Positions 25,401-34,424 of a DNA stretch of 64,000 nt are shown here, one piece after another (positions within the stretch are counted from its first letter, which is position 1; each line of letters opens with the position of its first letter). This stretch comes from Planctellipticum variicoloris (GTDB lineage Bacteria; Planctomycetota; Planctomycetia; Planctomycetales; Planctomycetaceae). The notes under the pieces are model-generated. The model had not been told where the DNA came from. It saw only the letters and a list, made by a program, of their open reading frames with translations, and did not search any database. Location of the stretch: assembly GCF_030622045.1 (NCBI RefSeq), contig NZ_CP130886.1:1054001-1118000 (forward strand), written 5' to 3'. The position numbers were made by a program, and so were the translations under genes.

Positions 25401-26852
25401 TTCGACGTCGGCACCATCGTGGGCGGCGGATTCCAGAGTGGTGCAGCCAACGGCGTTCTCAACGTCCTCGGCGTCAATACGACGATCACCGCCAACGCCG
25501 GCAACGGCATCAACTCGATCGTTCAGGACGATAATCAGTTCGACTTCGGCACCGATCAGGGGACGATCACCGTGCAGAACGCCACGATCGGCGGTCCGAC
25601 GGCGGCCGATGGCAACGGCGGCGACGGTATCCATATGGAGGTCTCGACTCGGACCAGCGCCATCGATTCGGGCATCGGTACGGTCAACCTGATCGGGGCG
25701 ACGATTCAGCACAACGTCGGCGACGGCGTGGAGCTGTTCGTGCGGGACAACGCCGAGGGGCACATCAATTCGTCCGCCGGCACGCTGATCGCCGACAACG
25801 GCGGAAACGGGCTGAACTTTGGCGCCGACGGCAACAATTACGACGGCGGCGGCTGGTTGACGATCAACGCGAACATCGTCAACTCGTCGATTGTCCGCAA
25901 CACGCTCAACGGCGTAAGCATCGATCTGGAGGGACGGGCCGGCGCCGCTGGTCTTGCGAACGCCTTCGATCCGAACGTGTTCGTGTTCGACGGCAACCTG
26001 ATCGCTCAGAACGGCCTGGACGGAATCTTCTACAACGGCAACGCCGGCCTGCAGCGGCGGTTCGGCAGCGACGGAACGCTGAACGACTTCATCAAAGTCC
26101 GGGTCCTGTTGCCGCAGCCGACCTCGCCCGTGGCGACGCCGTTCGACGGAACTCAGATGTTCCTGCAGTCCGCTTTCGCCGCATCGATCGGCAACACGGG
26201 GACTGCGATTCCCGACGTTTTCACCAGCGACTTCATGAATCTGACGACCGACCAGAATACGCAGATGACGATTACCAACAACACCATTCAGTTTAACGGC
26301 CAGAGCAATGCGACCGGCGACGGCGTCCGCCTGCGGGTCAGCACCGACAGTTACCTCGGTGTCGACGTCGGCGGGGCGAACGGTTCCGGCAACGGCAACA
26401 CCTTTACCGGCAACCTGCTATCGGATTTCCGGACGGAATCGTTCCTGGCGATCGACGCGGCCACTGGCAACGTCGTCCCGAAGACGCCGTCGGTGGCGAA
26501 CGGCAGTCCGACGCCGGACGACATTTACCTGGATGACACGGCCCAGATGGACTTGCGGTTCTTTAATAACACGGGCGACAACATCAACGCCGTGCCGAAC
26601 GTCTTCCCCCGCGGCGCCATCTATCCGAACGAATTCCTGATGGGCGGAAACTTCCTGAGGCCGGTGCAACTGTTCCAACTCGACGGCGGGCCGAGCGTCA
26701 ACGCGAGCAACTCCTTCACGAATACGCCTTCTGTGACGACCGAATTCGCCAACGGCGACTTCCACATCCGGACGGGGACGTCGCTCACCTTCCCGAACAA
26801 CAACTTCCCACGGAACTTCAACACCAGCCCGGGTAACCCGTTCCTGCCGTAA
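22443..26852 (+). CDS. inverse-autotransporter-like outer membrane protein with beta-helix passenger
   Basis: 1469 residues, signal peptide cut near residue 24. Residues about 95-325 alternate short amphipathic strands (GVGLRHYEEGLDRVFGASVW, YDYDNGHVESYNQIGISLES, VNGYIPVGQD, GLNGYVGFYYFTG) and resemble the beta-barrel of intimin/invasin-type inverse autotransporters. From about 365 to the end there are dozens of Asn/Gly/Asp-rich turns such as FSGNDVDGLAVIND and VASNNGRDGIRLVADNG, the signature of a right-handed parallel beta-helix. The predicted topology is barrel in the outer membrane, helix outside. No catalytic residues of pectate lyases are apparent. It is flanked by strong terminators on both sides, so it is a single-gene unit. 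Confidence 0.75.
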   Translation: MKLSIKRCLFSFVMSTALAGTVRAQSESAEGVVRLGSDASSAAASAPQADPAMEGYATPYASPYGAASSQYGPPPNFGMTEVDRVFRMRGRVDVRGGHLYGYNEGYTNAGIFAPLALADENSLIFADVRALVTNQGKGGANVGVGLRHYEEGLDRVFGASVWYDYDNGHVESYNQIGISLESLGRFWDWRVNGYIPVGQDKHSLGVAYPSSFFIEHNIWLNQITTWEQSYHGFDTEVGGPFPVLGRYGLNGYVGFYYFTGANSSDFTGVSGRIQAQLNEDLSLGVTVTDDHTFGTNTQIQVVATLPDGTPNRWLRPLRVYDRLFQPVQRNYRAIVNTIYDTDQIIAINPKDGLPYFVDHIDPNKLVDGNGTVDNPYSSIASYTANEADKPSVDIIYVHPRLDGSSANLDTGITLLTGQRLLSTSVQHTFMTPEGTMQLAGYVPGDLPVLTNPTGDVVVFADGANCLEVSGFTITGSTGFNGISGTNNSFVMINRNTIQGGDNGVLLTNLSGTFAAGMESTFNDNIFSGNDVDGLAVINDGAADLDVVVVDNVASNNGRDGIRLVADNGSVLSGLIDGNTASGNTVAGIHLISDSGTLNFNDPLDPDSPRQISNNTLQNNTGDGLRVDVSGTASSDLLITDNTATGNQNGIHITRTDSAALNVDLRGNTTGSNTAAGVAVDIGGAAAPTVTISTQDTLYENNVGDGLQINGFDDAVVDFTSTRDIFRGNGGNGLSVTSDDDSVVNVSFTNATGQQNTNGAAFLSDGDSTLNVTIATDPLDPNFVGTSVFESNAQNGVQVTSRLRSLLNFDVSDTVFRNNAGDGLNFNRIDASNLIAVVADSEFTGNTSDGLEFSFSGSNINDPSQPLPLNSPNRLTVARSIFDSNGQNGMNFQGTGDATLVANVSLSEFTNNTQNGVLATTFAGSSFGSSLIPEFSVFDGILATDNGQDGMHFNVFDNVGVGSTQRVTIQSTLGETLIADNGGDGIQFDVGTIVGGGFQSGAANGVLNVLGVNTTITANAGNGINSIVQDDNQFDFGTDQGTITVQNATIGGPTAADGNGGDGIHMEVSTRTSAIDSGIGTVNLIGATIQHNVGDGVELFVRDNAEGHINSSAGTLIADNGGNGLNFGADGNNYDGGGWLTINANIVNSSIVRNTLNGVSIDLEGRAGAAGLANAFDPNVFVFDGNLIAQNGLDGIFYNGNAGLQRRFGSDGTLNDFIKVRVLLPQPTSPVATPFDGTQMFLQSAFAASIGNTGTAIPDVFTSDFMNLTTDQNTQMTITNNTIQFNGQSNATGDGVRLRVSTDSYLGVDVGGANGSGNGNTFTGNLLSDFRTESFLAIDAATGNVVPKTPSVANGSPTPDDIYLDDTAQMDLRFFNNTGDNINAVPNVFPRGAIYPNEFLMGGNFLRPVQLFQLDGGPSVNASNSFTNTPSVTTEFANGDFHIRTGTSLTFPNNNFPRNFNTSPGNPFLP

Positions 26853-26885
26853 ACCGGCCGGTCTGAATGCCTGATCGAATTCCTG

Positions 26886-26923
26886 CCCCGCCGTCCGGAA
26901 CAGTTCCGGACGGCGGGGGTTTT
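26886..26923 (+). terminator. intrinsic terminator after the beta-helix gene
   Basis: A perfect 16-bp stem (CCCCGCCGTCCGGAAC) with almost no loop, then GTTTTGTTG. Confidence 0.88.
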
Positions 26924-26929
26924 GTTGGG

Positions 26930-27041
26930 TTGTCAGTTGTCAGTTGTCAGTTGTCAGTTGGTGGTTGGTGGTTGGTGGTTGGTGGTTGGTGGTTGGTGGT
27001 TGGTGGTTGGTGGTTGGTGGTTGGTGGTTGGTGGTTGGTGG
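26930..27041. repeat. heptamer tandem array (TTGTCAG)4(TTGGTGG)12
   Basis: Sixteen 7-bp units in one unbroken phase. The twelve TTGGTGG units lie inside the 3' end of the minus-strand carbonic anhydrase gene, and the four TTGTCAG units supply its stop codon. Read on minus, the first type encodes PPTTNHQ in all three frames, while the second contains TGA in every frame. Confidence 0.95.
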
Positions 27042-27592
27042 ATTTGGGCGGCGCGGTGGGCGATGGCGTTGTTGACGTAGTGCTGCCAGTTTCGCTCGAG
27101 CCGGAGCTGCTGGTCGGGGGACAGCTCCCGCATCTGCCGGGCGGGGCAGCCGGCCCAGAGCGTGCCGGGGGGAATGACCGTGCCTTCGAGGACCACCGCT
27201 CCGGCCGCGACTAGAGCCCCCGCACCGACGACGCAGCGGCTGAGGACCGTCGCCGCGATGCCGATCAGGGCGCCGTCTTCCACGACGGAGCCATGCACAA
27301 TGGCCCGGTGCCCGACCGTGACCCGGTCTCCCAGGATGCAGGGATAGCCGGGATCGACGTGCAGGATGGCTCCGTCCTGGAGATTGGTGTCGGCGCCGAT
27401 TTCGATCCGCTCGTGATCGCCGCGAACGATGCACCCGAACCAGATGGAGCTGCGGGAACCGACGCGGACCCGGCCGTACAGGACTGCCCCGGGGGCGATC
27501 CAGGCCGTAGAATCGATGACGGGGGTGTCGCAGATCGCCTGCCAGTCGACTCCGGCGTCGGGGAAGGGGATTTCCGGGGGTTGATCGGGCAT
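26954..27592 (-). CDS. gamma-class carbonic anhydrase with repeat-encoded C-terminal tail
   Basis: 212 residues. Residues 20-150 are a left-handed beta-helix of hexapeptide repeats. The expected metal ligands are His78 (GAILHVD), His95 and His100 (GHRAIVHG), as in gamma-carbonic anhydrases, which interconvert CO2 and bicarbonate as trimers. Residues after about 150 form the usual C-terminal helix. From residue 186 the protein is almost four copies of PPTTNHQ, encoded entirely by the 7-bp array, and it ends where the repeat unit changes. ATG 27592 has AGGA nearby. Related acetyltransferase-like proteins without activity exist, but all three His are present. Confidence 0.85.
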   Translation of the reverse strand: MPDQPPEIPFPDAGVDWQAICDTPVIDSTAWIAPGAVLYGRVRVGSRSSIWFGCIVRGDHERIEIGADTNLQDGAILHVDPGYPCILGDRVTVGHRAIVHGSVVEDGALIGIAATVLSRCVVGAGALVAAGAVVLEGTVIPPGTLWAGCPARQMRELSPDQQLRLERNWQHYVNNAIAHRAAQIHQPPTTNHQPPTTNHQPPTTNHQPPTTN

Positions 27593-27851
27593 TTTTCGTC
27601 CTGCGGGTCGTGGATTCTGCGAAACATCAAGGCGGGTCAGGGGTTTCGTCGATGAAGACGGTGGCGGAAGCACCTCGGGGAGCGGTCTGCGGATTGCTGC
27701 GGGGAGGTGATTCTCGTGGATTCGTCGGCGTAATCGACTTACGCTCGCCCTCGATTCTGTGGAAGATGGGGGGAGTCTGAAAAGGGTCATTGGCTGAAAC
27801 GCTTCGGTGACTTACAGTATGCGGGCAGCGATCTGCTGAGGGAAACTCCCG

Positions 27852-28364
27852 ATGGCCGCGTTTCTGGTTCCACTCGACCCGGGTCACTCCGCGGTTCCGC
27901 TGGAAAAGACCATTCTCCTGATCGGACGACAGTCGGACTGCGACGTCACGCTGACGCGCAGTAAGAAGGTCTCGCGCCGCCATTGCTGCATCGCCCAGGT
28001 GAATTCCCAGTTTTTGATTCGCGACCTGGGGAGTACGAACGGCGTGTTCGTGAACGGCAGCCGGATCGCCGCCGAGACGCGGCTGCGGCTGGGGGACGAA
28101 GTCACCATTGGCGACGTCCGGTTCCGGATCGAGTCTCAGCCGGTCCCGAGCGGGGGCAAATCGCCCGCGGGCGGAGCGGTCAAGGGACCGACGGGGAACA
28201 AGCGACCCAGACCGAAGCCCGCCGCCCCTCCCAGCCTGGAAATTCCGGTGGCGATTCCCGAGTCGGACGACGCCGTGCCGATTGCGGATTCGGGTCCGAT
28301 CGTGCCGTATGTGGAGCTCGATTCGAGCGACATCGTGCCACTGAGCAGTGACAGCGTGTTCTGA
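27852..28364 (+). CDS. FHA domain protein
   Basis: 170 residues. Residues 5-98 form one forkhead-associated domain with the expected landmarks: GRQSDCDV, SRRHC (phosphothreonine-binding Ser/Arg/His) and GSTNGVFVNG. FHA domains bind phosphothreonine peptides made by Ser/Thr kinases. The remaining 70 residues are Pro/Ala-rich then acidic, likely disordered, and end in PLSSDSVF. It stands alone, upstream of a GntR regulator. A second FHA protein is a histidine kinase at 34425 and a Ser/Thr kinase lies at 41097, so phospho-signalling partners are nearby. Confidence 0.88.
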   Translation: MAAFLVPLDPGHSAVPLEKTILLIGRQSDCDVTLTRSKKVSRRHCCIAQVNSQFLIRDLGSTNGVFVNGSRIAAETRLRLGDEVTIGDVRFRIESQPVPSGGKSPAGGAVKGPTGNKRPRPKPAAPPSLEIPVAIPESDDAVPIADSGPIVPYVELDSSDIVPLSSDSVF

Positions 28365-28365
28365 G

Positions 28366-28400
28366 GCGGGATAGCGAGCAGCGGGCAGGGAATAGCGGGT
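28366..28400 (+). repeat. heptamer array, AGCGGGC type, five units
   Basis: Starts one base after the FHA stop codon: GCGGGAT, AGCGAGC and three more in phase. Confidence 0.8.
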
Positions 28401-28748
28401 CACCAGAGAAGAACTGGCTGCGTTGAGTGGGTGATTTCCGCCATCGAATCGCCAGGCGACGGGCTTCGCAATGGAGGTTGCTCCGCGACGCCGAAGTGAG
28501 GCGAGGCCGGGAGACTGCTGCAGAGTAGCTTGGTCCGCCTGGACTGCGTTTCTGAAGCCGACTCTGAAAGGTTGGGTTCGAGGCGGTTTCGCGACAGGCT
28601 TCGAGCGTCACTTTTGACGCTCATGGCTCGACCGTCAACGGCTCCGCTCCATGAAGCGCCTGGTCCGTCGCCGGACGTTTTGGCTCCGCGCGCGGATGAG
28701 CTTCCCGAAGAGTTCTGATTTCTGACGAGGTCCGGCCGCTGGGGCGGA
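28401..28748. other. gap with no recognised gene
   Basis: Only short frames without family resemblance are seen between the heptamer array and the operator of the GntR gene. Confidence 0.5.
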
Positions 28749-28777
28749 TGTCAACAACTCCGGCGGCGTTGTTGACA
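28749..28777. promoter_or_regulatory. perfect 10-bp inverted repeat, candidate GntR operator
   Basis: TGTCAACAAC and its exact complement GTTGTTGACA are separated by 9 bp. A third half-site, TTGTTGACA, lies at 28803-28811 and overlaps the -35 of the promoter below. Position and symmetry suit autoregulation by the GntR-family protein at 28938. Confidence 0.7.
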
Positions 28778-28805
28778 AATCAATGCATCCGAATGCGATA
28801 ACTTG

Positions 28806-28834
28806 TTGACACTCTGTCGGCAGCGGCTTAGACT
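28806..28834 (+). promoter_or_regulatory. sigma-70-type promoter of the GntR gene
   Basis: TTGACA, a 17-bp spacer, TAGACT, with the -35 inside a copy of the operator half-site. Confidence 0.7.
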
Positions 28835-28937
28835 CGCACTCTCATTTGTACAACTTCCGAGATGCGGTCGCATCAAAAACGCCGTTCCACTCCGAACCGC
28901 GAATCGTACTTGTCAGCGACAACAGGGGGCCTGAGGC

Positions 28938-29564
28938 GTGCCTGGGAGCGAATCCAATCCGGCGGGCCGGCATTCGCGACAGATCACGTTGCGGCTGCGC
29001 GATGATATTTTGTCGGGGCGGATGGCCGCCGGGCTGCGGTTAACCGAGGCCGGGCTGGCGGCGCGATTCGGCGTCGGTCGCGGGCCGGTGCGCGAAGCTG
29101 TGAAGCAGCTTTCTGTACAGGGGCTGCTGGTTCTGCGTCCCAATCGGGGGGCGGCGGTGGCTCCGGAGGCGCCCCGTCAGATTCGGCAATTGATCATTCC
29201 GATCCGCCGGACGATTGAAGCGTATGCGTTGCGGCAGGTGTTCGACGAACTGACCGAGAGCGATTTCGGCCGGTGGGAGTCGATCGTCGAGCAGATGCGA
29301 CGTGCGTGCGAGGCCGCCGATCTGCACACGCTGGCGGAACTGGATCTGGCCTTTCACCGGGCGCTGCTGGAGCGGGCGGCTCAGCCCGAGCTGCTGGTGA
29401 TCTGGGACACGATCGTCGGGCAGATTCGGACGCACTTTCGACGAATGCAGCGGCGGACTGACGATCTGCTGTCCATCTATGAAGAACACAAAGCCTTACT
29501 CGACAGCTTCCGCAGCGGGAAGCTGGCCGAGTCGCTGCGGCTGCTGAAAGCCAAGATCGAATAG
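28938..29564 (+). CDS. GntR-family transcriptional regulator, FadR/FCD subfamily
   Basis: 208 residues. A winged helix at about 15-78 ([48 protein letters not shown]) is followed by an FCD helical effector domain ([24 protein letters not shown]). FCD domains usually hold a metal with one Asp and three His. The last His, normally in a motif like LRAHI at the extreme C-terminus, is Lys here (LKAKIE) and the protein stops at once, so metal binding may be incomplete. The start is GTG 28938. Its own promoter carries a perfect palindrome, suggesting autoregulation. No metabolic operon follows to hint at the effector. Confidence 0.85.
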   Translation: MPGSESNPAGRHSRQITLRLRDDILSGRMAAGLRLTEAGLAARFGVGRGPVREAVKQLSVQGLLVLRPNRGAAVAPEAPRQIRQLIIPIRRTIEAYALRQVFDELTESDFGRWESIVEQMRRACEAADLHTLAELDLAFHRALLERAAQPELLVIWDTIVGQIRTHFRRMQRRTDDLLSIYEEHKALLDSFRSGKLAESLRLLKAKIE

Positions 29565-29718
29565 CCTTTGTCGCGGCGCCTCCCGGCGCCGTCGGGTTCT
29601 CGTGAGTTCTTTTGCGGATTGTGTGCGATTTCGCGGTTCGGGTCCGCCATTCCGGGGGCTCGGAGGCGCGATTTTGCGAGTTCGTGTTCTTATGCGCTCT
29701 CGATACAGTGAGGTAGAG

Positions 29719-30639
<921 letters not shown>

Positions 30640-30821
30640 AACGATTATCGCGCCGTCCGAGTTTTGTGCGGGGCGCTGCGGGACTTCCGCGCAGCGCTCC
30701 GGTGACCGTGAGCTGCGTTTGCTTTCGCGATGCGGTCTTTCCGCGATCGTTCCGGGGTGACGGCGAACTACGTCGTCACTGCGTTTCCCTTTTTACTTTC
30801 GTGTCGCAAGGATTTTCCGTC

Positions 30822-31274
30822 ATGGTTCGCTGCCCGTCGGCCTGGTTGGCTTCTTCACTGGTGATCCTGCTGGCCGCAGGTTGCGGCGGACCGTCGGGAC
30901 CCGAGCGAGCGATTGTGAAAGGGACCGTCGCGTTTGACGGGGCTCCGGTGGAGTCGGGAACGATTGCGTTTCTGCCGGTGGATGGGACGGAAGGCCCGTC
31001 GAGCGGCGGCGAGATCCGCGATGGCGAGTTTCTGCTGCCGAAAGAGAGCGGGGCGGTGGTCGGTCAGAACCGGGTCGAGATCCGGGCCACGCGCCAGAAC
31101 GGCAAGCCGGTGGCGAACGGCATCGCCGGCGTGAGCGAAGGCCCATCGGCCGCGAGCAGCGAGGCCAAGGTGGTGATGTATATCCCGCCGCAGTACAACG
31201 TGAATTCGGAGCTGAAAGAGACGATCAAGGCGGGCGAGAACTCGCTGTCGTTCGATCTGCATTCCAGCAAGTAG
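30822..31274 (+). CDS. small lipoprotein paired with DUF1559
   Basis: 150 residues. The signal ends in a canonical lipobox LLAAGC. The rest is a small beta domain that starts IVKGTVAFDGAPVESGTIAF, a transthyretin-like carboxypeptidase regulatory pattern shared with the lipoprotein at 6917. It ends in GENSLSFDLHSSK. AAGGA lies nine bases before ATG 30822. The repeated DUF1559-then-lipoprotein order at two distant places argues that the pair acts together on the cell surface, but no activity is known. Confidence 0.78.
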   Translation: MVRCPSAWLASSLVILLAAGCGGPSGPERAIVKGTVAFDGAPVESGTIAFLPVDGTEGPSSGGEIRDGEFLLPKESGAVVGQNRVEIRATRQNGKPVANGIAGVSEGPSAASSEAKVVMYIPPQYNVNSELKETIKAGENSLSFDLHSSK

Positions 31275-31286
31275 TTCGACGAACTG

Positions 31287-31322
31287 CGGGCCGGCCGCAA
31301 CGATGGGAGTTGCATCGGCCCG
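31287..31322 (+). terminator. two-tier hairpin after the lipoprotein gene
   Basis: Outer stem CGGGCCG/CGGCCCG and inner stem GCAAC/GTTGC, 12 bp past the stop, with no T-run. Confidence 0.5.
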
Positions 31323-31399
31323 GCGTCTCTCAACGGGAGATCCCGCAGCGGCTTCCAGAGCGGTTGCGGGGCGGGCTCGCTTGTTCCCATTGCCTGCGA

Positions 31400-31420
31400 G
31401 TCGACCGGGTCCCGGTCGAC
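31400..31420. promoter_or_regulatory. perfect 10-bp inverted repeat
   Basis: GTCGACCGGG, one base, then its complement, 125 bp before the YjbQ gene. It could be an operator or a hairpin element. Confidence 0.4.
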
Positions 31421-31545
31421 GTCCGGCACGAACCGCGGAACGCGGCCCGTGCGCAGCGGCCGAGAAGTCCGGGCGTTGAGTTTGAGGCCGACCCGTGTCA
31501 GGCTGTTGGCGTCGTATCGACGCTCAACCCTCGACGGCCGCCCTC

Positions 31546-31968
31546 ATGAAAAGCCTGACCCGCCACCTGACGTTCCAGCTTCCCGAGCGGATGGGCTTCC
31601 TCAACATTACGGAGGAAGTCCGCCGGCTTGTGCAGGAGAGCGGGGTGCAGGAGGGGCTAGTGCTGGTGAATGCGATGCACATTACGGCGTCGGTGTTTAT
31701 CAACGACGACGAGCCGGGGCTGCATGCGGATTACAAACGCTGGCTGGAGGAACTGGCCCCGTTCGATGCTTCGCCGGCCCGGTATCAGCACAACCGGACG
31801 GGGGAGGACAATGCCGACGCTCACATGAAGCGGCAGATCATGGGGCGGGAAGTGGTCGTGGCGATCACGGAGGGGAAGCTCGATTTCGGGCCGTGGGAGC
31901 AGATTTTCTACGGGGAGTTCGACGGTCGGCGGTCGAAGCGGGTGCTGGTGAAGGTGATCGGGGAGTGA
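31546..31968 (+). CDS. yjbQ: YjbQ family protein (UPF0047, secondary thiamine-phosphate synthase-like)
   Basis: 140 residues, the full length of the family. Landmarks are [35 protein letters not shown], the His-Asn run in [19 protein letters not shown], and [18 protein letters not shown] near the end. The conserved His and Asn/Asp cluster a putative metal site. E. coli YjbQ has a weak thiamine-phosphate synthase side activity, and the true function is unsettled. ATG 31546 is the first codon of the conserved domain, and 17 codons of upstream frame have no support. Confidence 0.88.
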   Translation: MKSLTRHLTFQLPERMGFLNITEEVRRLVQESGVQEGLVLVNAMHITASVFINDDEPGLHADYKRWLEELAPFDASPARYQHNRTGEDNADAHMKRQIMGREVVVAITEGKLDFGPWEQIFYGEFDGRRSKRVLVKVIGE

Positions 31969-32034
31969 GGGGATGGTTGTCTGGCCGGACTGCGTTTTGA
32001 GTTCTCGGCGTCTCTGTAAAAGACGACACTAAAC

Positions 32035-32066
32035 CGCCGGGCGTTTCCATTTGGAAGCGCTCGGCG
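32035..32066 (+). terminator. hairpin after yjbQ
   Basis: A 15-bp stem with two mismatch or G-U positions around TT, then CCTTTG. Confidence 0.55.
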
Positions 32067-32242
32067 CCTTTGTAATGAGAGTTGCTTACATTTTCAACAG
32101 AATCTCTTGCCTGAAACTTGTCGTCGGTCTGGCCTGAACGCAATGCTGCTCAATCTGGGGATGTCGGCTGTTTGCGGCATCGTGCGACCAGAAAGCCGGT
32201 TTGCCGAGAATTGGCTTGAGGTTTATTGAGAGGGAAGCGACA

Positions 32243-33085
32243 GTGCGAATTCTAAGAATGTGTGTGGCATTGTTCACAGTGATGTCTGCTGTGTCGTCAG
32301 GACAGGCTGCGTTCCTGTATTCGAATGGGTTTGAGGTGGACACTACGGGGTGGGCAAGTGCGACGCGAGTCGCGAGTGGAACGGGCGGCGTGACGTCGGC
32401 GTCGGGGGGCTTTCATGCGACGACGGGGACGACGAGTGATACGTTTACCAGGTGGGGTGGTTACAATTTCGGTGCCGGAGACGCAGTCCCGACTGCATTT
32501 CAGGAGTATTTGACTGCAATCGACATTTACCTGGATGTCGGCGGCGGGTGGGTCAATGACACACGGTTCGACTTTGATTCTGCCATCAACAACAGCATGG
32601 GAACATTCCTTCGCGACTTCATTTTCAATGCGGGATTCTATAACGACGCGACCGGGCCCGGGGCCGGCACAAATCGGTTTGTCATCAGCGCCAGTACCAA
32701 CAGCCAGCCGGGTAGCGCGTACGCGAAGAACCCCGCCAGAGACCCGATTGCCATCACCACGACGGGCTGGTACACGTTCGAAGAACATTTCTACGATAAC
32801 GGCGGCGTCCTATCTGTCGATATGAGCATCTACGACTCTTCACATGCGCTGGTGAAAACGTGGACGTTGAATACCGCTGATTCGATCGGGGACGTCGGCG
32901 GTAACCGCTACGGGTGGTTCGACTACAACGAGTTCACCGCACTCGCCTTTGACAATGCCGAATTGCGAACTGCATCTCCAGTCGTTCCGGAACCGACGTC
33001 ACTGGCTTTGGCCGGCTTTGCCGGAATCGGTATGGCAGTCGGGGCGTGGCGTCGTCGTCGCCTTGAGAAGCCGCAGGTGGCATGA
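32243..33085 (+). CDS. PEP-CTERM sorted exported protein
   Basis: 280 residues. The signal peptide (LRMCVALFTVMSAVSSGQA) is followed by a beta-rich body of about 220 residues (FDSAINNSMGTFLRDFIFN; GWYTFEEHFYDN), perhaps lectin-like, with no motif I recognise. The C-terminus is a textbook PEP-CTERM tag: VPEPTSLALAGFAGIGMAVG then Arg-rich AWRRRR, which exosortase recognises to sort the protein to the surface. GTG 32243 is supported by GAGGGA about eight bases upstream. ATG 32258 within the signal is a less likely start. Confidence 0.83.
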   Translation: MRILRMCVALFTVMSAVSSGQAAFLYSNGFEVDTTGWASATRVASGTGGVTSASGGFHATTGTTSDTFTRWGGYNFGAGDAVPTAFQEYLTAIDIYLDVGGGWVNDTRFDFDSAINNSMGTFLRDFIFNAGFYNDATGPGAGTNRFVISASTNSQPGSAYAKNPARDPIAITTTGWYTFEEHFYDNGGVLSVDMSIYDSSHALVKTWTLNTADSIGDVGGNRYGWFDYNEFTALAFDNAELRTASPVVPEPTSLALAGFAGIGMAVGAWRRRRLEKPQVA

Positions 33086-33287
33086 CAAGCCTTCGGACAG
33101 TCTTCTGGTTTTGCGAGCGGGCGGCCTCATGGTCGCCCGCTTTCATTGGGGGGGGGCTGGCTACCGTCGATCACGGCATTTTCATTCGGAATCTGCCGGG
33201 CATGTGCTGTAACGTTGGCCGGGGAACGAAGGGGGAACGGCCAAAAACATGTTTGCCCGGGACTGCGAGCATGTCACCTGTCGTGTG

Positions 33288-34181
33288 ATGACTGAAAACG
33301 GCAACCGAATGAACCCCTCCGCCTCGCTCGCCGTCCTCTACGCGCGATCCCTCAAACAAGAGGCCGCCAGGAACTGGAAGCCTTACGCCTCCGTCCAGCG
33401 AGAGCAGGAACAGGCGCTTCGCCGGCTGGAGAAATGCGGCGTCGTCACGGTCGCCGATCTCATTGCGGAGTTGCCTCGTTTGCCGCGTGGTCTGCAGAGG
33501 TCGGCGATTGAATTCGTGGGGCTCCTGAAGATTCGTCGGGCGATCCCGGTGCTGATCGATCTGATGGACCGGCCTCGACTCCGACTGGTCGTGGCCCAGG
33601 TTCTGTCATATTTCCATGAGTCGCGGCCGATCACCGAAGCGCTGGTAGAAGCGGGGCAGCGAGAGCTGGCGGCGTCTGCACCGGATGTCACGTGGCTTGA
33701 CGCCATCACCATCGCCTGCCTGGCGTGCGACGATCGTCGAATTGCCGAGATTTTGCTGAAGACTTACGAACGGACGGATTTGCCGGGCTGGCTGCGCGGC
33801 AATGCGGCTGACCGGCTGATGAGCCAGACGGGCATCGCAGACAGGCGGACGACGCTGTATCGGCGGTGCCGGGCGGCGGCGCTGCGTGGTCTGGACGAGG
33901 AGGATCTCGACGTCCGCTTCGGGAGCATGTACGTGATTGGTGCGTTGACGTCGCGCGGGGACTGGAATCCGCCAACGGTGCATACAGATTTTCACTGCGC
34001 ACTGCCGCGGCTGCGGGGAATCGCCGCGACCGACCACATGCTGGCCCCCGGCTACTGGTGGCCCCTGTCGGCCGAGGCCGCGGACGTCATTGGCTGCATT
34101 GAAACCGGCACTTGGCCACAGCCGGATGCCGCCCATCGCTGGGAGGGGTTTCCAGAGCGGGGCGAGTGGCGACGGGATTGA
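33288..34181 (+). CDS. HEAT-repeat-like protein of unknown function
   Basis: About 297 residues, cytosolic by composition. The middle consists of paired helices typical of HEAT/PBS-lyase repeats, for example AIEFVGLLKIRRAIPVLIDL, RLRLVVAQVLSYF and AACRGLDEEDLDVRFGSMYVI-like blocks. The last 70 residues, containing ATDHMLAPGYWWPLSAEAA, look like a separate small domain and are His/Trp-rich. No partner is recognised. Starts at 33288 and 33309 are both ATG in frame and neither has a good Shine-Dalgarno. A longer version from 33249 is possible. Confidence 0.6.
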   Translation: MTENGNRMNPSASLAVLYARSLKQEAARNWKPYASVQREQEQALRRLEKCGVVTVADLIAELPRLPRGLQRSAIEFVGLLKIRRAIPVLIDLMDRPRLRLVVAQVLSYFHESRPITEALVEAGQRELAASAPDVTWLDAITIACLACDDRRIAEILLKTYERTDLPGWLRGNAADRLMSQTGIADRRTTLYRRCRAAALRGLDEEDLDVRFGSMYVIGALTSRGDWNPPTVHTDFHCALPRLRGIAATDHMLAPGYWWPLSAEAADVIGCIETGTWPQPDAAHRWEGFPERGEWRRD

Positions 34182-34424
34182 TTGGCTGCAAATTGCAGCG
34201 CCGACATTTCTTTCGCTCCGTCCGGGGCTGAAGTCCGCCAAAACGGTCCGCGGAGCGGATCCTGCGTTGTGTGACCCGGTTGGCCTGAGGAATTGGCGAA
34301 ATGCGACTCGCTCTCCTCCCTCTCCCGCACTTGGTATGATGCCCGCCGGGGCGTCGGGAGCGGTCTGCGCGGGTTGCGCGGCTTCGTCGGCGTCGGGGAC
34401 CGGGCGTTTTCGCCGGGGGTTGCT

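Noticed and set aside
26930-27041. CRISPR array
   Set aside because: Units are 7 bp, contiguous, without spacers, and no cas genes are present. It is a simple tandem repeat.
28530-28718. Small gene of 62 codons in the FHA-GntR gap
   Set aside because: No ribosome site, no family resemblance, and composition like neighbouring non-coding DNA.
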